A DNA stretch of 64,000 nt from Amycolatopsis tolypomycina (GCF_900105945.1 NZ_FNSO01000004.1:2232001-2296000); one strand, 5' to 3'; positions 26,737 through 35,517 are shown, counted from the stretch's first letter. Notes: a model not told the origin generated them from the letters alone. Numbers and translations are program-made.

Positions 26737-29700
26737 GTGGCAACGAGGTCGGTACGCATCCAGGTGCTGGGTTCGCTGCGCGTTTGGCGCGAAGGCGCCG
26801 AAGTCGAGCTCGGGCCGCCCGGCCGGCGTGCGGTGCTCGGGTTGCTCACCCTCGCCGGCGGGGATGCCGTGGCCCGGCGCGATCTCGTGGACGCGCTGTG
26901 GGGCGACCGGCCGCCGCCGAGTGCGGTCAATGTCGTTCAGACGCACGTCAAGCACCTGCGGCGGTTGCTGGAACCCGGGCGGGCGCCGCGCGCGGGCAGC
27001 GGGGTGCTGCCGCACGTCGGCGGGGGCTACGCCGTGCGGCGGGATGCCGTCGACGTCGACCTGTGGCGGTTCCGTGAACTCCTCGCCGAAGCGAACGACG
27101 CGCACCGGGACGACGACGCCGGCCGCGTCGTGGCTTCGCTCGGGGAGGCGCTTCGGCTGTGGCACGGCAGGCCGCTGGCCGACCTGCCGCCGCTCACCGG
27201 TCATCCGAAGGTCGTTTCGCTGGTCGCCGAGCGCCGGGAAGCGTTTTCCCGGTACGCCGGGGTGATGATCGACGTCGGTGCCGCCGCGGAAGTCCTGCCC
27301 GGGCTCGCCGAAGCCGCCGCGGAACAACCGCTCGACGAAGCCGCGCAGGCGCTCCTGATCCGCGCCCACCACGCACTCGGGCAGCGCGGCGAGGCGTTCC
27401 GGCTCTACGGGCAGGTGCGGTCGCGGCTGGTCGACGAGCTCGGCATCGACCCGGGGCCGGAGCTGCTCGCGGCGCACGCGGCCGTGCTGCGCGACCCCGG
27501 CGCCCGGCGGACCCCGGCCGCGGCGCCCGCCGAAACCCGCCCGGTGCACCGGATTCCGAAGCAGCTGCCCGCCGAGCCGCGCGGGTTCACCGGCCGGGCG
27601 GCGGAACTGGCCTTGCTGGACGGCCTGGCGGGCGGCGGCATCGCCGCGATCTCCGGCACGGCGGGCGTCGGCAAGACGGCGCTGGCCGTGTACTGGGCGC
27701 ACCGCGTCCGGAACCGCTTCCCGGACGGGCAGCTGTACGCGAACCTGCGCGGCCACGCACCGGGTTCGCCGGCCACTCCCGTCGAAATCCTCGCGCAGTT
27801 CCTGTCCGCACTGGGGATCCCGCCCGAGCGCGTGCCGCCCGACGTGGAAACCGCGGCGGCGCTGTACCGCACGCTGACGACCGACCGGCGGATCCTGGTG
27901 CTGCTCGACAACGCCGTCGACCCGGACCAGGTCCGGCCGCTGCTGCCGGCCGGGCCCGGGTGCCTGGTGGTGGTGACCGCGCGCGACCGCCTGACGGGCC
28001 TGGTCGCCGTGCACGGCGCGCGCCGGCTCACCCTCGACGTGCTCAGCCCCGACGACGCCGTCGCGCTGCTCGCGGACGTGCTGGGCCACGGGCGCGTCCA
28101 CGCCGAGCCCGAGGCGGCGCTGGAGTTCGCCAAGCTGTGCGTCCACCTCCCGCTCGCGCTGCGGATCGCCGCGGCCAACCTCGCCGACCGGCCCGGCTCC
28201 GGCATCGACGACTACGTCGCGGAACTGCGCGAGGGCAACCTCCTCGCCGCCCTCGCGGTGCCGGGCGACGAGCAGACCGCGGTGCGGACCGCGTTCGACC
28301 TGTCCCACGCCGCCCTGCCCGCCGACGCGCAGCGGCTGTTCCGGTTGCTGAGCCTGGTGCCCGGCGCGGACGTCGGCGCCGACGCCGTGGCCGCGCTGGC
28401 CGGCACCGAGCCCCCGCGGGCGGTCGCCCTGCTGGACCGGCTCGCCGCCGCGCACCTCGTCGACCACCACCTGCCGGGCCGGTACCGCTTCCACGACCTG
28501 CTCCGCCGGTACGCCGCGGAGCAGGCCGACCGGCTGGAGCCGGCCGCGGAGCGCGAGCGGGCGCTGCGCCGGCTGTACGACTGGTACCTGGCGTCGGTGG
28601 ACGGCGCCGCCCGCCTCCTCTACCCGCACATGCTGCGGCTGCCGGTGTCCGGCGTCCCGGCCGCGTTCCCCGGGCTGGGCGAGGCGTCGGCGTGGCTGGA
28701 CACCGAACGCGGCAACCTCGTCGCCGCCGTGCGGTTCGCGGCAGGCCGTGGCCCGCGGGCGATGGCGTGGCGGCTCGCCGACGCGCTGCGCGGGTACTTC
28801 TGGATGTGCATGCGCGGCGTCGAGTGGCTCGCGGCCGCGGAAGCCGGGCTGAGCGCCGCCGAGGCCGACGGCGGCCCCCGCGCGCGGGCCGCGACCCGGC
28901 TCAGCCTCGCCGACCTGCACTTCCGCCAGGGCCGGTACCGGCAGGCGGTCCGCCAGTACACGGCCTCGCTGCTGCTCGCGCGGGAGGCGGGCTGGGCCGA
29001 GGCGCAGGCCGCGGTGCTCGGCAACCTGGGCTGCGTCTACTGGCAGTCCGGACGGCTCGCCGCCGCGGCGTCCCGGTTCGGCCGCGGGCTGGCGCTCAGC
29101 AGGCGGATCGGCCAGCCGGCGGGGGAGGCCGTCGCGTTCGGCAACCTCGGGCTCGTCCACTGGGAAATGGGCAAGCTCGCCGAGGCCGCCGAGCACTACA
29201 CCCAGGCGTTGCGCCGGTACCGCCGGATCGGGTCCCGGTACGGCGAAGCGATCAACCTCGCCAACCTCGGGCAGACGCAGCGCGCCCGCGGGCGGACGGC
29301 CGAGGCGGTGGAACTGCTCTGCCGCTCCCTCGACCTGCAGTGCGAGGCGGGAAACCGGGGCGGCGAAGCGGAAACCCGCAGCCGGCTCGCGCTGGCGCAC
29401 AGCGATCGCGGCCACCGGGCGGTGGCCCTCGAATGCGCCGGCACGGGACTCGCGCTCGCCCGCGAGGCGGGGGACCCACGGACCGAGGCGGAGGCCCTGG
29501 CCGCCTACGCGGCCGTGCTCGCCCGCTTCGGCGACCGGCCGGGCGCGATCCGCCGCTACGGCCAGGCCCTCGACCTCATCCGCGAGACCGGCGACCGGTA
29601 CCCCGAGGTCGACGCGCTGATCGGCCTGGCCGCGGTCACCGCGGACCCGGAGCCGGCCCGGGAGGCCCTGGTGCTTGCCGAGCAGGCGGGTTACCGGGCG

Positions 29701-29865
29701 TTGCGGGGTTTGGCTTTGACGGCGTTGGCCGGTGCTCTGCTTGCCCGTGGCGATCGCGGTGCCGCGGTCGAGTGCGCGCGTGAAGCGCTTGCGCTGCACC
29801 AGGAAACGGGGCACGGGCTGGGGGAGGGCCGGACCGTTGCGCTGCTCGACCGCCTGACACCGTGA
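26737..29865 (+). CDS. SARP/AfsR-type regulator: winged helix-BTAD-NB-ARC-TPR
   Basis: A 1042-residue transcription factor. The start is GTG 26737 behind GCGGGGAA; the open frame upstream is not supported. Domains: OmpR-type winged helix (1-100, VRIQVLGSLRVWREG), BTAD (about 100-250), NTPase with P-loop SGTAGVGKTA (306-315) and Walker B ILVLLDN (about 385), and a C-terminal TPR region (about 720-1020, repeated GNLG and NLGLVHWEMGKLAEAAEHY). Family members such as AfsR activate secondary metabolism and respond to nucleotide or phosphorylation state. Here the flanking genes all encode exported proteins, and the two nearby promoter regions share its likely repeat operator, so local control is at least as likely as control of the PKS genes. 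Confidence 0.9.
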   Translation: MATRSVRIQVLGSLRVWREGAEVELGPPGRRAVLGLLTLAGGDAVARRDLVDALWGDRPPPSAVNVVQTHVKHLRRLLEPGRAPRAGSGVLPHVGGGYAVRRDAVDVDLWRFRELLAEANDAHRDDDAGRVVASLGEALRLWHGRPLADLPPLTGHPKVVSLVAERREAFSRYAGVMIDVGAAAEVLPGLAEAAAEQPLDEAAQALLIRAHHALGQRGEAFRLYGQVRSRLVDELGIDPGPELLAAHAAVLRDPGARRTPAAAPAETRPVHRIPKQLPAEPRGFTGRAAELALLDGLAGGGIAAISGTAGVGKTALAVYWAHRVRNRFPDGQLYANLRGHAPGSPATPVEILAQFLSALGIPPERVPPDVETAAALYRTLTTDRRILVLLDNAVDPDQVRPLLPAGPGCLVVVTARDRLTGLVAVHGARRLTLDVLSPDDAVALLADVLGHGRVHAEPEAALEFAKLCVHLPLALRIAAANLADRPGSGIDDYVAELREGNLLAALAVPGDEQTAVRTAFDLSHAALPADAQRLFRLLSLVPGADVGADAVAALAGTEPPRAVALLDRLAAAHLVDHHLPGRYRFHDLLRRYAAEQADRLEPAAERERALRRLYDWYLASVDGAARLLYPHMLRLPVSGVPAAFPGLGEASAWLDTERGNLVAAVRFAAGRGPRAMAWRLADALRGYFWMCMRGVEWLAAAEAGLSAAEADGGPRARAATRLSLADLHFRQGRYRQAVRQYTASLLLAREAGWAEAQAAVLGNLGCVYWQSGRLAAAASRFGRGLALSRRIGQPAGEAVAFGNLGLVHWEMGKLAEAAEHYTQALRRYRRIGSRYGEAINLANLGQTQRARGRTAEAVELLCRSLDLQCEAGNRGGEAETRSRLALAHSDRGHRAVALECAGTGLALAREAGDPRTEAEALAAYAAVLARFGDRPGAIRRYGQALDLIRETGDRYPEVDALIGLAAVTADPEPAREALVLAEQAGYRALRGLALTALAGALLARGDRGAAVECAREALALHQETGHGLGEGRTVALLDRLTP

Positions 29866-29872
29866 CGCTCTC

Positions 29873-30286
29873 CTACGGGTGGATGCCGGTGGCGTCGATC
29901 GTGTAGCTGCCGTCCGGCTGGACGGTGACGATCACCCACGGGTTCACGCCCTTGGCGCCGATCGCGCCCGGGCAGCTGAACTCGCTCAGGTCGAACGCCG
30001 TCCGGCCGGTGCCGTCCTTTGCCGGTGTCACCGACTCCTCCACCCGGCCCGCCCAGGTGCAGGCCGGGTTCAGCACCTGGTGCGTCACCTTCACCTCGAC
30101 CGACGTGACCTTTCCGTCCGTCGCGCACCAGGTGACCTGGTTGCGGTACGTCCACACCCCCTCGTTCGCCAGCTCGATCGGCTCGGTCGCCCAGCAGCCG
30201 TTGTCCGGCGCGGCGGCGCCGGTGATGAACGGGACGCCGGCCAGCACCCCGGCCGTGATCGCGGTGAGCGCGCCGGTTCTGCGCAT
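29873..30286 (-). CDS. Small secreted protein, unknown function
   Basis: A 137-residue protein starting MRRTGALTAITAGVLAG (ATG 30286 behind AAGGGGGTCG). A short signal peptide is followed by a mature domain with four Cys (NGCWATEP, VTWCATDG, PACTWAG, EFSCPGA), probably two disulfides, and TYRNQVTW and NPWVIVTVQPDGSYTI strands. It converges on the SARP gene with only 7 bases between stops and is divergent from the DUF4394-like gene at 30439. No known family recognised. Confidence 0.68.
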   Translation of the reverse strand: MRRTGALTAITAGVLAGVPFITGAAAPDNGCWATEPIELANEGVWTYRNQVTWCATDGKVTSVEVKVTHQVLNPACTWAGRVEESVTPAKDGTGRTAFDLSEFSCPGAIGAKGVNPWVIVTVQPDGSYTIDATGIHP

Positions 30287-30360
30287 GTCGACCCCCTTGG
30301 TTTCGTGTGCTCCCAATCTCGTGGCACCGGCGCGGGGTCCGCAAGACGCCGATGCGCCGA

Positions 30361-30393
30361 GTCCAGTCGACGTCCAATGCTTGTCCAGTTCGC
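30361..30393. promoter_or_regulatory. Three 11-bp direct repeats matching the SARP promoter, reverse orientation
   Basis: GTCCAGTCGAC, GTCCAATGCTT and GTCCAGTTCGC are contiguous, so the heptad GTCCA(G/A)T recurs every 11 bp. It is the reverse complement of the TGGAC repeats at 26617-26649. It lies in the divergent promoter region between the exported-protein gene ending at 29873 and the DUF4394-like gene starting at 30439. A weak -10 candidate (GAATAG) lies just downstream, at about 30397. Confidence 0.72.
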
Positions 30394-30438
30394 CCGAATA
30401 GCGTCACGTCTCCCCGGAGCGCCAGAAGGAGACGAACG

Positions 30439-31299
30439 ATGAAGGCACGGCTCAGGAGAAGCATCGCCGTCGTGGCCGCGGTGCTGTCGGCCGCCGGTGC
30501 GGTCTCGATCGCCGGGGCGGGCAGCAGCGCCGCCCAGACGGCGGGCCTGCGCGCCTACGGCATCTCGGCCGACGGCACGCTGATGGCGACGTTCACCACC
30601 GACCGGCCTCAGGTGCTCGACTGGGTCCGGGTCGTCACCGGCCTCAGCGGCGACACGGCACTGCTCGGGATCGACTTCCGCGTCCAGAACGGCCTGCTCT
30701 ACGGCGTCGGCAACAACGGCGGCGTCTACACCATCAGCATGCCGCCGGCGACCCCCGACGTCGTCGTCAAGAAGGTCTCCCAGCTGAGCGTTCCGTTGTG
30801 GGGCACCAGCTTCGGCGTCGACTTCAACCCGGCCGCCGACCGGCTCCGGCTGGTCAGCGACCAGGGCCAGAACCTGCGGCACAACCTCGCCGACGGCGTG
30901 ACGGCCGAAGACGCCATCCTGACCACGCCGCCGGCGCTGGGGCCGACCCGCGGAGTGACGGCCGCGGCGTACACCAACAACGACCTGAACCCCGACACGG
31001 CGACGACGCTCGTCGACATCAACACGGCCACCGACCAGGTGGTGATCCAGTCGCCTGCCAACAACGGAACACTGGCCCCGACCGGCGCCCTCGGCGTCGA
31101 CGCGGGCCCGAACGCGGGCTTCGACATCTACAGCGACCTGGTGGGCGGCAAGACGGTGGCGGTGACCGGGTTCGCCACGCTGGCCGTCGGCAGCCAGACG
31201 TCGCTGTACACGGTGAACCTGCTGACCGGCGCGGCCACCGTGGTGGGGCAGTTCCCGCTGGCCATCGGGGACGTCGCGGTCGCGCTCGACACCAACTGA
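30439..31299 (+). CDS. Secreted DUF4394-like beta-propeller protein
   Basis: A 286-residue exported protein (ATG 30439 behind AGAAGGAGACG). The signal peptide runs to about residue 33 (AGAGSSAAQTAG). The mature sequence has the repeated beta-strand pattern of DUF4394 proteins: LRAYGISADGTLMATF, LLGIDFRVQNGLLYGVGNNGGVYTI, FGVDFNPAADRLRLVSDQGQNLRHN, AAAYTNND and TLVDINTATDQVVIQSPANNGTL. Its biochemical role is unknown. It carries its own SARP-like direct repeat upstream and is followed by a bidirectional terminator. Confidence 0.8.
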   Translation: MKARLRRSIAVVAAVLSAAGAVSIAGAGSSAAQTAGLRAYGISADGTLMATFTTDRPQVLDWVRVVTGLSGDTALLGIDFRVQNGLLYGVGNNGGVYTISMPPATPDVVVKKVSQLSVPLWGTSFGVDFNPAADRLRLVSDQGQNLRHNLADGVTAEDAILTTPPALGPTRGVTAAAYTNNDLNPDTATTLVDINTATDQVVIQSPANNGTLAPTGALGVDAGPNAGFDIYSDLVGGKTVAVTGFATLAVGSQTSLYTVNLLTGAATVVGQFPLAIGDVAVALDTN

Positions 31300-31312
31300 G
31301 GCCCGGGGAGGG

Positions 31313-31342
31313 GAGCCCGCCCCGGACCCCCGGGGCGGGCTC
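31313..31342. terminator. Bidirectional stem-loop terminator
   Basis: A perfect 13-bp stem, GAGCCCGCCCCGG paired with CCGGGGCGGGCTC, with a 4-base loop. It lies between the convergent ends of the DUF4394-like gene (31299) and the SDR gene (31347), so it can serve both. Confidence 0.8.
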
Positions 31343-31346
31343 GCGT

Positions 31347-32081
31347 TCAGAACGCGGTGTACCCGCCGTCGACGGGGAGGACCGCGCCGGTGATGTACGA
31401 CGACTCCGGCGAGGCCAGGAAGAGGACCGCGGCCGCGACCTCCTCCGGGGTCGCGAGGCGGCCCAGGGGGATCTGGCCCGCGCGGTGGCGGCGGTACGCC
31501 TCGGGGTCGGGTCGGCGCCGGAACGACGCCTCGATGACCGGGGTGGCCGTCAGCCCCGGGGCGACGACGTTGACGCGGATGCCCCGGGGTGCCCATTCGA
31601 TCGCCGCGCCCTTCGCGAGCATGATCAGGCCGCCCTTGGCCGCGGAGTACAGGACCTCCTCGGGCTTGCCGACGATGCCGAGCCGCGAGCCGACGCAGAC
31701 GAACGAACCGCCTTCCGGCGGCATCAGCGGCGCGAAGTGCTTCATCACCAGGAACGCGCTGAGCAGGTTGCTGTGGAGGACGTTCTTCGCGTCCTCGTAG
31801 GACATCTCCGTGAGCGGGCCGCCTGCCTGCAGGCCGTGGTTGAGGACGACGGCGTGCACCGTGCCGAAATCCGCCGCGGCGTGGCGGGCCAGTTCCCCGA
31901 CGAACGCCTCGTCGTTGAGGTCCCCCGGGACGTACCGGTCGGCCGGGTCCGCGGTGGCGAGCCGTTCCCGGCGGCCGGTGAGCAGCAGGCGCGCGCCTTC
32001 GCGCCGGAACCGGGTGCGCACCGCCTCGCCGATTCCGCTGCCGGCGCCGGTCACGACGGCGGTGACCTTTTCGAGTCTCAT
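31347..32081 (-). CDS. SDR-family oxidoreductase
   Basis: A 244-residue classical short-chain dehydrogenase. The cofactor loop is TGAGSGIG, the NNAG position reads LNHG, and the catalytic Ser, Tyr and Lys lie in VGSRLG and LYSAAKGG; the C-terminus is ITGAVLPVDGGYTAF. It should oxidise or reduce a hydroxy/keto group using NAD(P)(H). It is the last gene of the minus operon HAD, RidA-like, D-threonine-aldolase-like, SDR, 30 bases after the aldolase. The context suggests a hydroxy amino acid or its deaminated product as substrate. Start ATG 32081 with AAGGGAG upstream. Confidence 0.87.
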   Translation of the reverse strand: MRLEKVTAVVTGAGSGIGEAVRTRFRREGARLLLTGRRERLATADPADRYVPGDLNDEAFVGELARHAAADFGTVHAVVLNHGLQAGGPLTEMSYEDAKNVLHSNLLSAFLVMKHFAPLMPPEGGSFVCVGSRLGIVGKPEEVLYSAAKGGLIMLAKGAAIEWAPRGIRVNVVAPGLTATPVIEASFRRRPDPEAYRRHRAGQIPLGRLATPEEVAAAVLFLASPESSYITGAVLPVDGGYTAF

Positions 32082-32111
32082 GTGGACACTCCCTTCGCGG
32101 GGTGGGCCTCC

Positions 32112-33218
32112 TCAGGCGAGGAAGCCGCGGGCGTCGACCGGCCAGCGCCGCAGCGACGTGCCCGTGCGGTCGGTGACGATCAGCTCCTCGAAGTTGACCA
32201 CCACCGGGCAGACGTGGTTCGGCACCACCGGGACCACGGTGCCGACGGCCGGGCGGCCGGCACCGTCGGGCAGGGCGAGGAAACCGTGGTACTCGTTGAG
32301 CTTGGCCAGCACGCCCTTCGTGCCGGCGACGGCACCGAAGCCGATTTCGGGGTTGCCTTCGCGGCCGAGGGCCTTGGTGCCGGTGTCGAGGATGACCTGA
32401 CCGGGAACCCAGTCGCTGACGACCGTGGCCGCGACGAACAACGCGATCTCCTCGTCGGTGCAGGCCCCGAGCCGGCGGTTGTTCAAGTCGCCGAAGACGT
32501 ACTCGCCGGGACGGATCTCGGTGATCACGTCGGCGGTCGAGAACGCCACGGTGGGTGTGGAACCGGCGCTGACGACGTCGGCGGTGCTCCCCGCCGCCCG
32601 GAAGCTGCGGACCGCGGTGACGAGCGCGGCCTCCTGGTCGCGCGCGGCGCGCTCGCGAGCCTCCGGGCCGGAGCTGCCGTGGCCCGGGTAGGTGAAGACG
32701 CCCACCGGCACGAGACCGCGCCTGCGGGCGGCGAGCGCGAGGTCGCCCGCGAGCGCGGGCGGCGCCCCGGAGCGGCGGGCGCCGCAGTCGACCTCGACCA
32801 CGACCTGCAGCCGGTCCGGTGCGCCGCCCATCGCGTCGGCGAGGGCGTCGATCGCCGCGGGGTTGTCGACGCCGATCCGGAGTTTCGTGGTCTCGGCGAG
32901 CCGGCGGATCCGGGCCGCCTTGGTGCCCGCGGGCCAGACCGGGTAGGCGAGGAAGATGTCGTCGAACCCGGCGGCGGCGAAGACCTCGGCTTCGCCGACG
33001 TTCCCGGCGGTGATCCCGACGGCACCCGCGGCGATCTGGAGCCTGCCGATTTCCGTGCACTTGTGGGTTTTGACGTGCGGCCGGACGGCCAGGCCGTGCC
33101 GGGCGGCGAAGGCCTGCATCCGGTCGATGTTGTCCTGCACGACGTCGGCGAGCACGATCGGCGCCGGGGTGTCGATCCGGCCGAGGAGACCGTCGAGTGC
33201 CTGGTGGAGCCGGTTCAC
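32112..33218 (-). CDS. D-threonine aldolase / D-serine dehydratase-like PLP enzyme
   Basis: A 368-residue fold-type III PLP protein. The Schiff-base Lys is expected in RPHVKTHK (about residue 50) and the C-terminal metal-binding pair in HVCP (about 335-338). The family members D-threonine aldolase, D-3-hydroxyaspartate aldolase and D-serine dehydratase cleave or dehydrate beta-hydroxy D-amino acids. The length is typical. GTG 33218 overlaps the RidA-like stop (GTGA), so translation is coupled. Pairing with a RidA-like gene is sensible because dehydration of hydroxy amino acids releases reactive enamine/imine species. The exact substrate cannot be read from the sequence. Confidence 0.85.
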   Translation of the reverse strand: MNRLHQALDGLLGRIDTPAPIVLADVVQDNIDRMQAFAARHGLAVRPHVKTHKCTEIGRLQIAAGAVGITAGNVGEAEVFAAAGFDDIFLAYPVWPAGTKAARIRRLAETTKLRIGVDNPAAIDALADAMGGAPDRLQVVVEVDCGARRSGAPPALAGDLALAARRRGLVPVGVFTYPGHGSSGPEARERAARDQEAALVTAVRSFRAAGSTADVVSAGSTPTVAFSTADVITEIRPGEYVFGDLNNRRLGACTDEEIALFVAATVVSDWVPGQVILDTGTKALGREGNPEIGFGAVAGTKGVLAKLNEYHGFLALPDGAGRPAVGTVVPVVPNHVCPVVVNFEELIVTDRTGTSLRRWPVDARGFLA

Positions 33219-33484
33219 GGTTCGTTCCTCGCCGTGCAGACCAGTCGAATTTCGACCGGGCTGTGGCGCGGCACCCCGGCCGCCCCGATCGCGGTGCGTG
33301 CGGCGACTGCCAGCGCGTTGAGCGCGGCCTGGCGCGCGCAGGTCCGCGCGGCCGGCAGCTGACCCGAGACATGGATGGCCGGGCCGGCGGCCCGGTGGTT
33401 CACGTGGTTCAGGTAGTGCTCGAGCCGGGGGAGGGCCAGGCCGAGCGCGAGGAGCCGGTCCGCCGCCGAGCCGGGGCCGGTCAC
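33215..33484 (-). CDS. Shortened RidA/YjgF-family protein with an internal gap
   Basis: An 89-residue protein; family members of this kind normally have about 150. The N-terminal part (LLALGLALPRL, GPAIHVSGQLPAA) and the C-terminal end (ARTAIGAAGVPRHSPVEIRLV) both match the family. The middle is absent: ARQAALNALAVA is joined straight to ARTAIGA, removing about 45-50 residues that include much of the central strand-helix region. The reading frame is kept, and the gene is tied to both neighbours by GTGA overlaps. It may be decaying, or a reduced but working subunit. RidA enzymes hydrolyse reactive enamine/imine intermediates from PLP enzymes, which fits the following aldolase/dehydratase gene. 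Confidence 0.72.
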   Translation of the reverse strand: MTGPGSAADRLLALGLALPRLEHYLNHVNHRAAGPAIHVSGQLPAARTCARQAALNALAVAARTAIGAAGVPRHSPVEIRLVCTARNEP

Positions 33485-34161
33485 GGGCGAGGCAGGCCGA
33501 ACAGCACGGGCAGGTCGGCGATGTCGGTGATCCGCTCGTAGCCGAGCCAGTGCTCGTCCTGCTCGAAGCCGCGGTCGACGTACACCTTGCGCTCGATGCC
33601 CATGACCGCCGCGGGGCGGTGGTCGTACTTCGGGCTCGCCGAGACGTGCACGAGCTCGTCCGGGGTTACGCCGAGCTTGTCGAAGGTGTACTCGAACGCG
33701 CGCAGCCGGGGCTTGTAGACGCCCATCTGCTCGGCCGTGATGACGACCTCGAACGGGGCCTGGAGGTTCTCCACCAGGCGGGCCGCGTGCGCGTTGTCGG
33801 TGTTCGTCACGATCACCAGCGGAACGGCCTCCGCCAGGCGGTTCAGCGCCGCCGTGACGCCGGGGTAGGGGGTCCAGCTCGGGATCTCCTCGTACACGGC
33901 CTGGGCGTCGCTTTCCCGGTACGCCAGGCCGAACCGGCGCATGGTCCGTTCCAGCGAGTGGGCGACGACCTGGTGGAAGGGCTGCCATTCGCCCATGCAC
34001 TCGTCGATCCGGTAGGCGTTGCCCGCCCGGAGGAACTCGTCGGCGATCTCCGGCGGGAGGCGGTCGCCCAGCGTCCGGCGGATGGCGTCGTTGATGCGGA
34101 AGTGGATCAGTGTCCCGTTCATGTCGAACGTGACGAACTTCGGCTTGCTGTCGAATGCCAC
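33481..34161 (-). CDS. Haloacid dehalogenase type II-like HAD hydrolase, paralogue A
   Basis: A 226-residue HAD protein with a class I cap. Motif I FDMNGTL keeps the nucleophile Asp and Gly-Thr but has Asn where L-2-haloacid dehalogenases have Tyr and phosphatases have Asp. Motif II is VIVTNTDN, motif III is VYKPRL, and the acidic loop is HVSASPKYDH. GTG 34161 follows GGAGGACTCC. It is the first gene of the minus operon, under the 14-bp palindrome at 34221. Two paralogues sit at 37993 and 39509. The substrate is unknown; true dehalogenation is doubtful given the motif changes. Confidence 0.85.
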   Translation of the reverse strand: MAFDSKPKFVTFDMNGTLIHFRINDAIRRTLGDRLPPEIADEFLRAGNAYRIDECMGEWQPFHQVVAHSLERTMRRFGLAYRESDAQAVYEEIPSWTPYPGVTAALNRLAEAVPLVIVTNTDNAHAARLVENLQAPFEVVITAEQMGVYKPRLRAFEYTFDKLGVTPDELVHVSASPKYDHRPAAVMGIERKVYVDRGFEQDEHWLGYERITDIADLPVLFGLPRP

Positions 34162-34220
34162 GGAGTCCTCCGAGGGTGATCCGAAGAGTGGGTGGCTGTG
34201 AGTATTGGCGAGCGATCGCC

Positions 34221-34234
34221 AACTGTCAACAGTT
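34221..34234. promoter_or_regulatory. 14-bp palindrome, likely GntR/FadR operator, copy 1
   Basis: AACTGT-CA-ACAGTT, a perfect palindrome around two central bases, 60 bases upstream of the minus-strand HAD operon and in the divergent region facing the ROK gene. The same 14-bp site, with TG at the centre, is at 39430-39443 in front of the second HAD operon and beside the GntR/FadR gene. Confidence 0.7.
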
Positions 34235-34247
34235 GACGATATCGCCG

Positions 34248-34268
34248 GTCTCAGGCTCGAACTGAAAC
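34248..34268. promoter_or_regulatory. 21-bp palindrome, likely ROK operator, copy 1
   Basis: GTCTCAG-N7-CTGAAAC, close to the ideal GTTTCAG-N7-CTGAAAC. It lies 44 bases upstream of the ROK-type regulator start, so autoregulation is likely. The second copy at 35518-35538 precedes the aminotransferase operon. Confidence 0.7.
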
Positions 34269-34312
34269 GTGTTCCGGCGCCGGACCGCGGGTCCGATCGC
34301 TATGGTCGTGAG

Positions 34313-35475
34313 GTGGCGAGCAATCCGACATCGCGCGACTACACCAAGGCCTCGGTGCTGGACGTGGTCCTCTCCCGGGCACCGGTGACGCGCACCGAGG
34401 TCATCGAACTCACCGGCCTGAGCAAGGCGACCGTGTCGCGGGCCGTCGAGGAACTCCGCGCCGACGGGTTCGTCGCCGACGGCGGGGTCGACGCCGTCGC
34501 CGGCCGGGGCAGGCGGTCGACATACCTGGACGTCCCCGCCACGGCCGGGCACGTGGCCGGGGTCAGTTTCGGGGTGCTGACCACGGGTGTCCTGGTCGCC
34601 GATCTGCGGGGGCGCGAGGTGGGCCACGTCGTCGTCCCGACGGTGAACCACGACGAGGCGGGCGACGCCGCGAAGTGGCTGGCCGGCCTGGTCGAGGAGA
34701 CGGCAGGCGCGGGGCGGGGTCCCCTGCGTCAGCTCGTCGTCGCGGTGCCCGGCCGGGTCCGCGACGGTGCCGAGATCTTCGGCCCGGCGCGGGCGGCGAA
34801 GATCTTCACCGGCTCCGGCCTCCGGCGCGCCCTCGTGGATCTGGTCGACGCCCCGGTGTTCCTCGACAGCGACGCCAACGCGTCCCTGCTGGGCATCCTG
34901 GCGGAGGACGCCAGTGTCGGGAACGCCGCGCTCTTCAACGTCAGCAGCGTGCTGAACTTCGCCGGCTGCGCCGGGCACGAACTCGTCCGCGGGCGCACCC
35001 CGGCGTTCGGGGGATCGGTGTCCTCTGTGCCGGAGTCGGCGACGAAACCCTCGACGGGCTGCTGAGCGCGCGCGGGCTCCTCAGGTTCGCCCGTGGCCGC
35101 GGGCTCGACCTGAAGCGCGTCGAGGAACTGTGGCGGGGGCGGCGGGACGACGAAGCGCGAGCCGGCGTGCTGGACGCGTTCACCACGGCGATCGTGACCG
35201 CCGTCAGCGCGGTCGCCGTGACGCAGGATCCGGAAACGGTGTACTTCGCGGGCCGGTTGTGCCCGCTCGTCGAGGAGGTGCTGCCCGAGGTGCGCGGCCG
35301 GCTCGACCGGATCCTCCCGGTGGCGCCCGAGGTCAAGACCGTGACGCAGGTCGTCGGCCTGTCCACCGCGCGCGGCGCGGTGATCGCCTGCCTGGCACCG
35401 GCCCGGGAGCGGCTGCGCGACGCGGTGATCGAGGCCCGCGGCCGGCGCGCGGCACAGCCCGCACCGGCTTTCTGA
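34313..35475 (+). pseudogene. ROK-type transcriptional regulator broken by a one-base frameshift
   Basis: The N-terminal winged helix (SVLDVVLSRAPVTRTEVIEL, TGLSKATVSRAVEEL) and the start of a ROK sugar-kinase-fold domain (VAGVSFGVLTTGVLVADLRG, LVVAVPGRV, DSDANASLLG, NFAGCAGHELVRG) are in one frame up to about 35010. The remaining ROK sequence (GIGVLCAGVGDETLDGLLSA through VVGLSTARGAVIACLAPA) is in the next frame and ends at 35475. Adding one G to the five-G run at 35009-35013 restores TPAFGGIGVLCAG and gives a full-length protein of about 387 residues. The frame as given stops at 35065. GTG 34313 is taken as the start because the helix begins right after it. A sequencing error in the G run is possible. 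Confidence 0.82.
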
Positions 35476-35517
35476 GGCCCCGCCGGGGATCCGCTGGAAG
35501 GCGGTCGCCCTGTAAAA

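Noticed and set aside
34205..34312. Earlier TTG start for the ROK gene
   Set aside because: It would cover both regulatory palindromes with coding sequence that has no family match; GTG 34313 directly precedes the winged helix.
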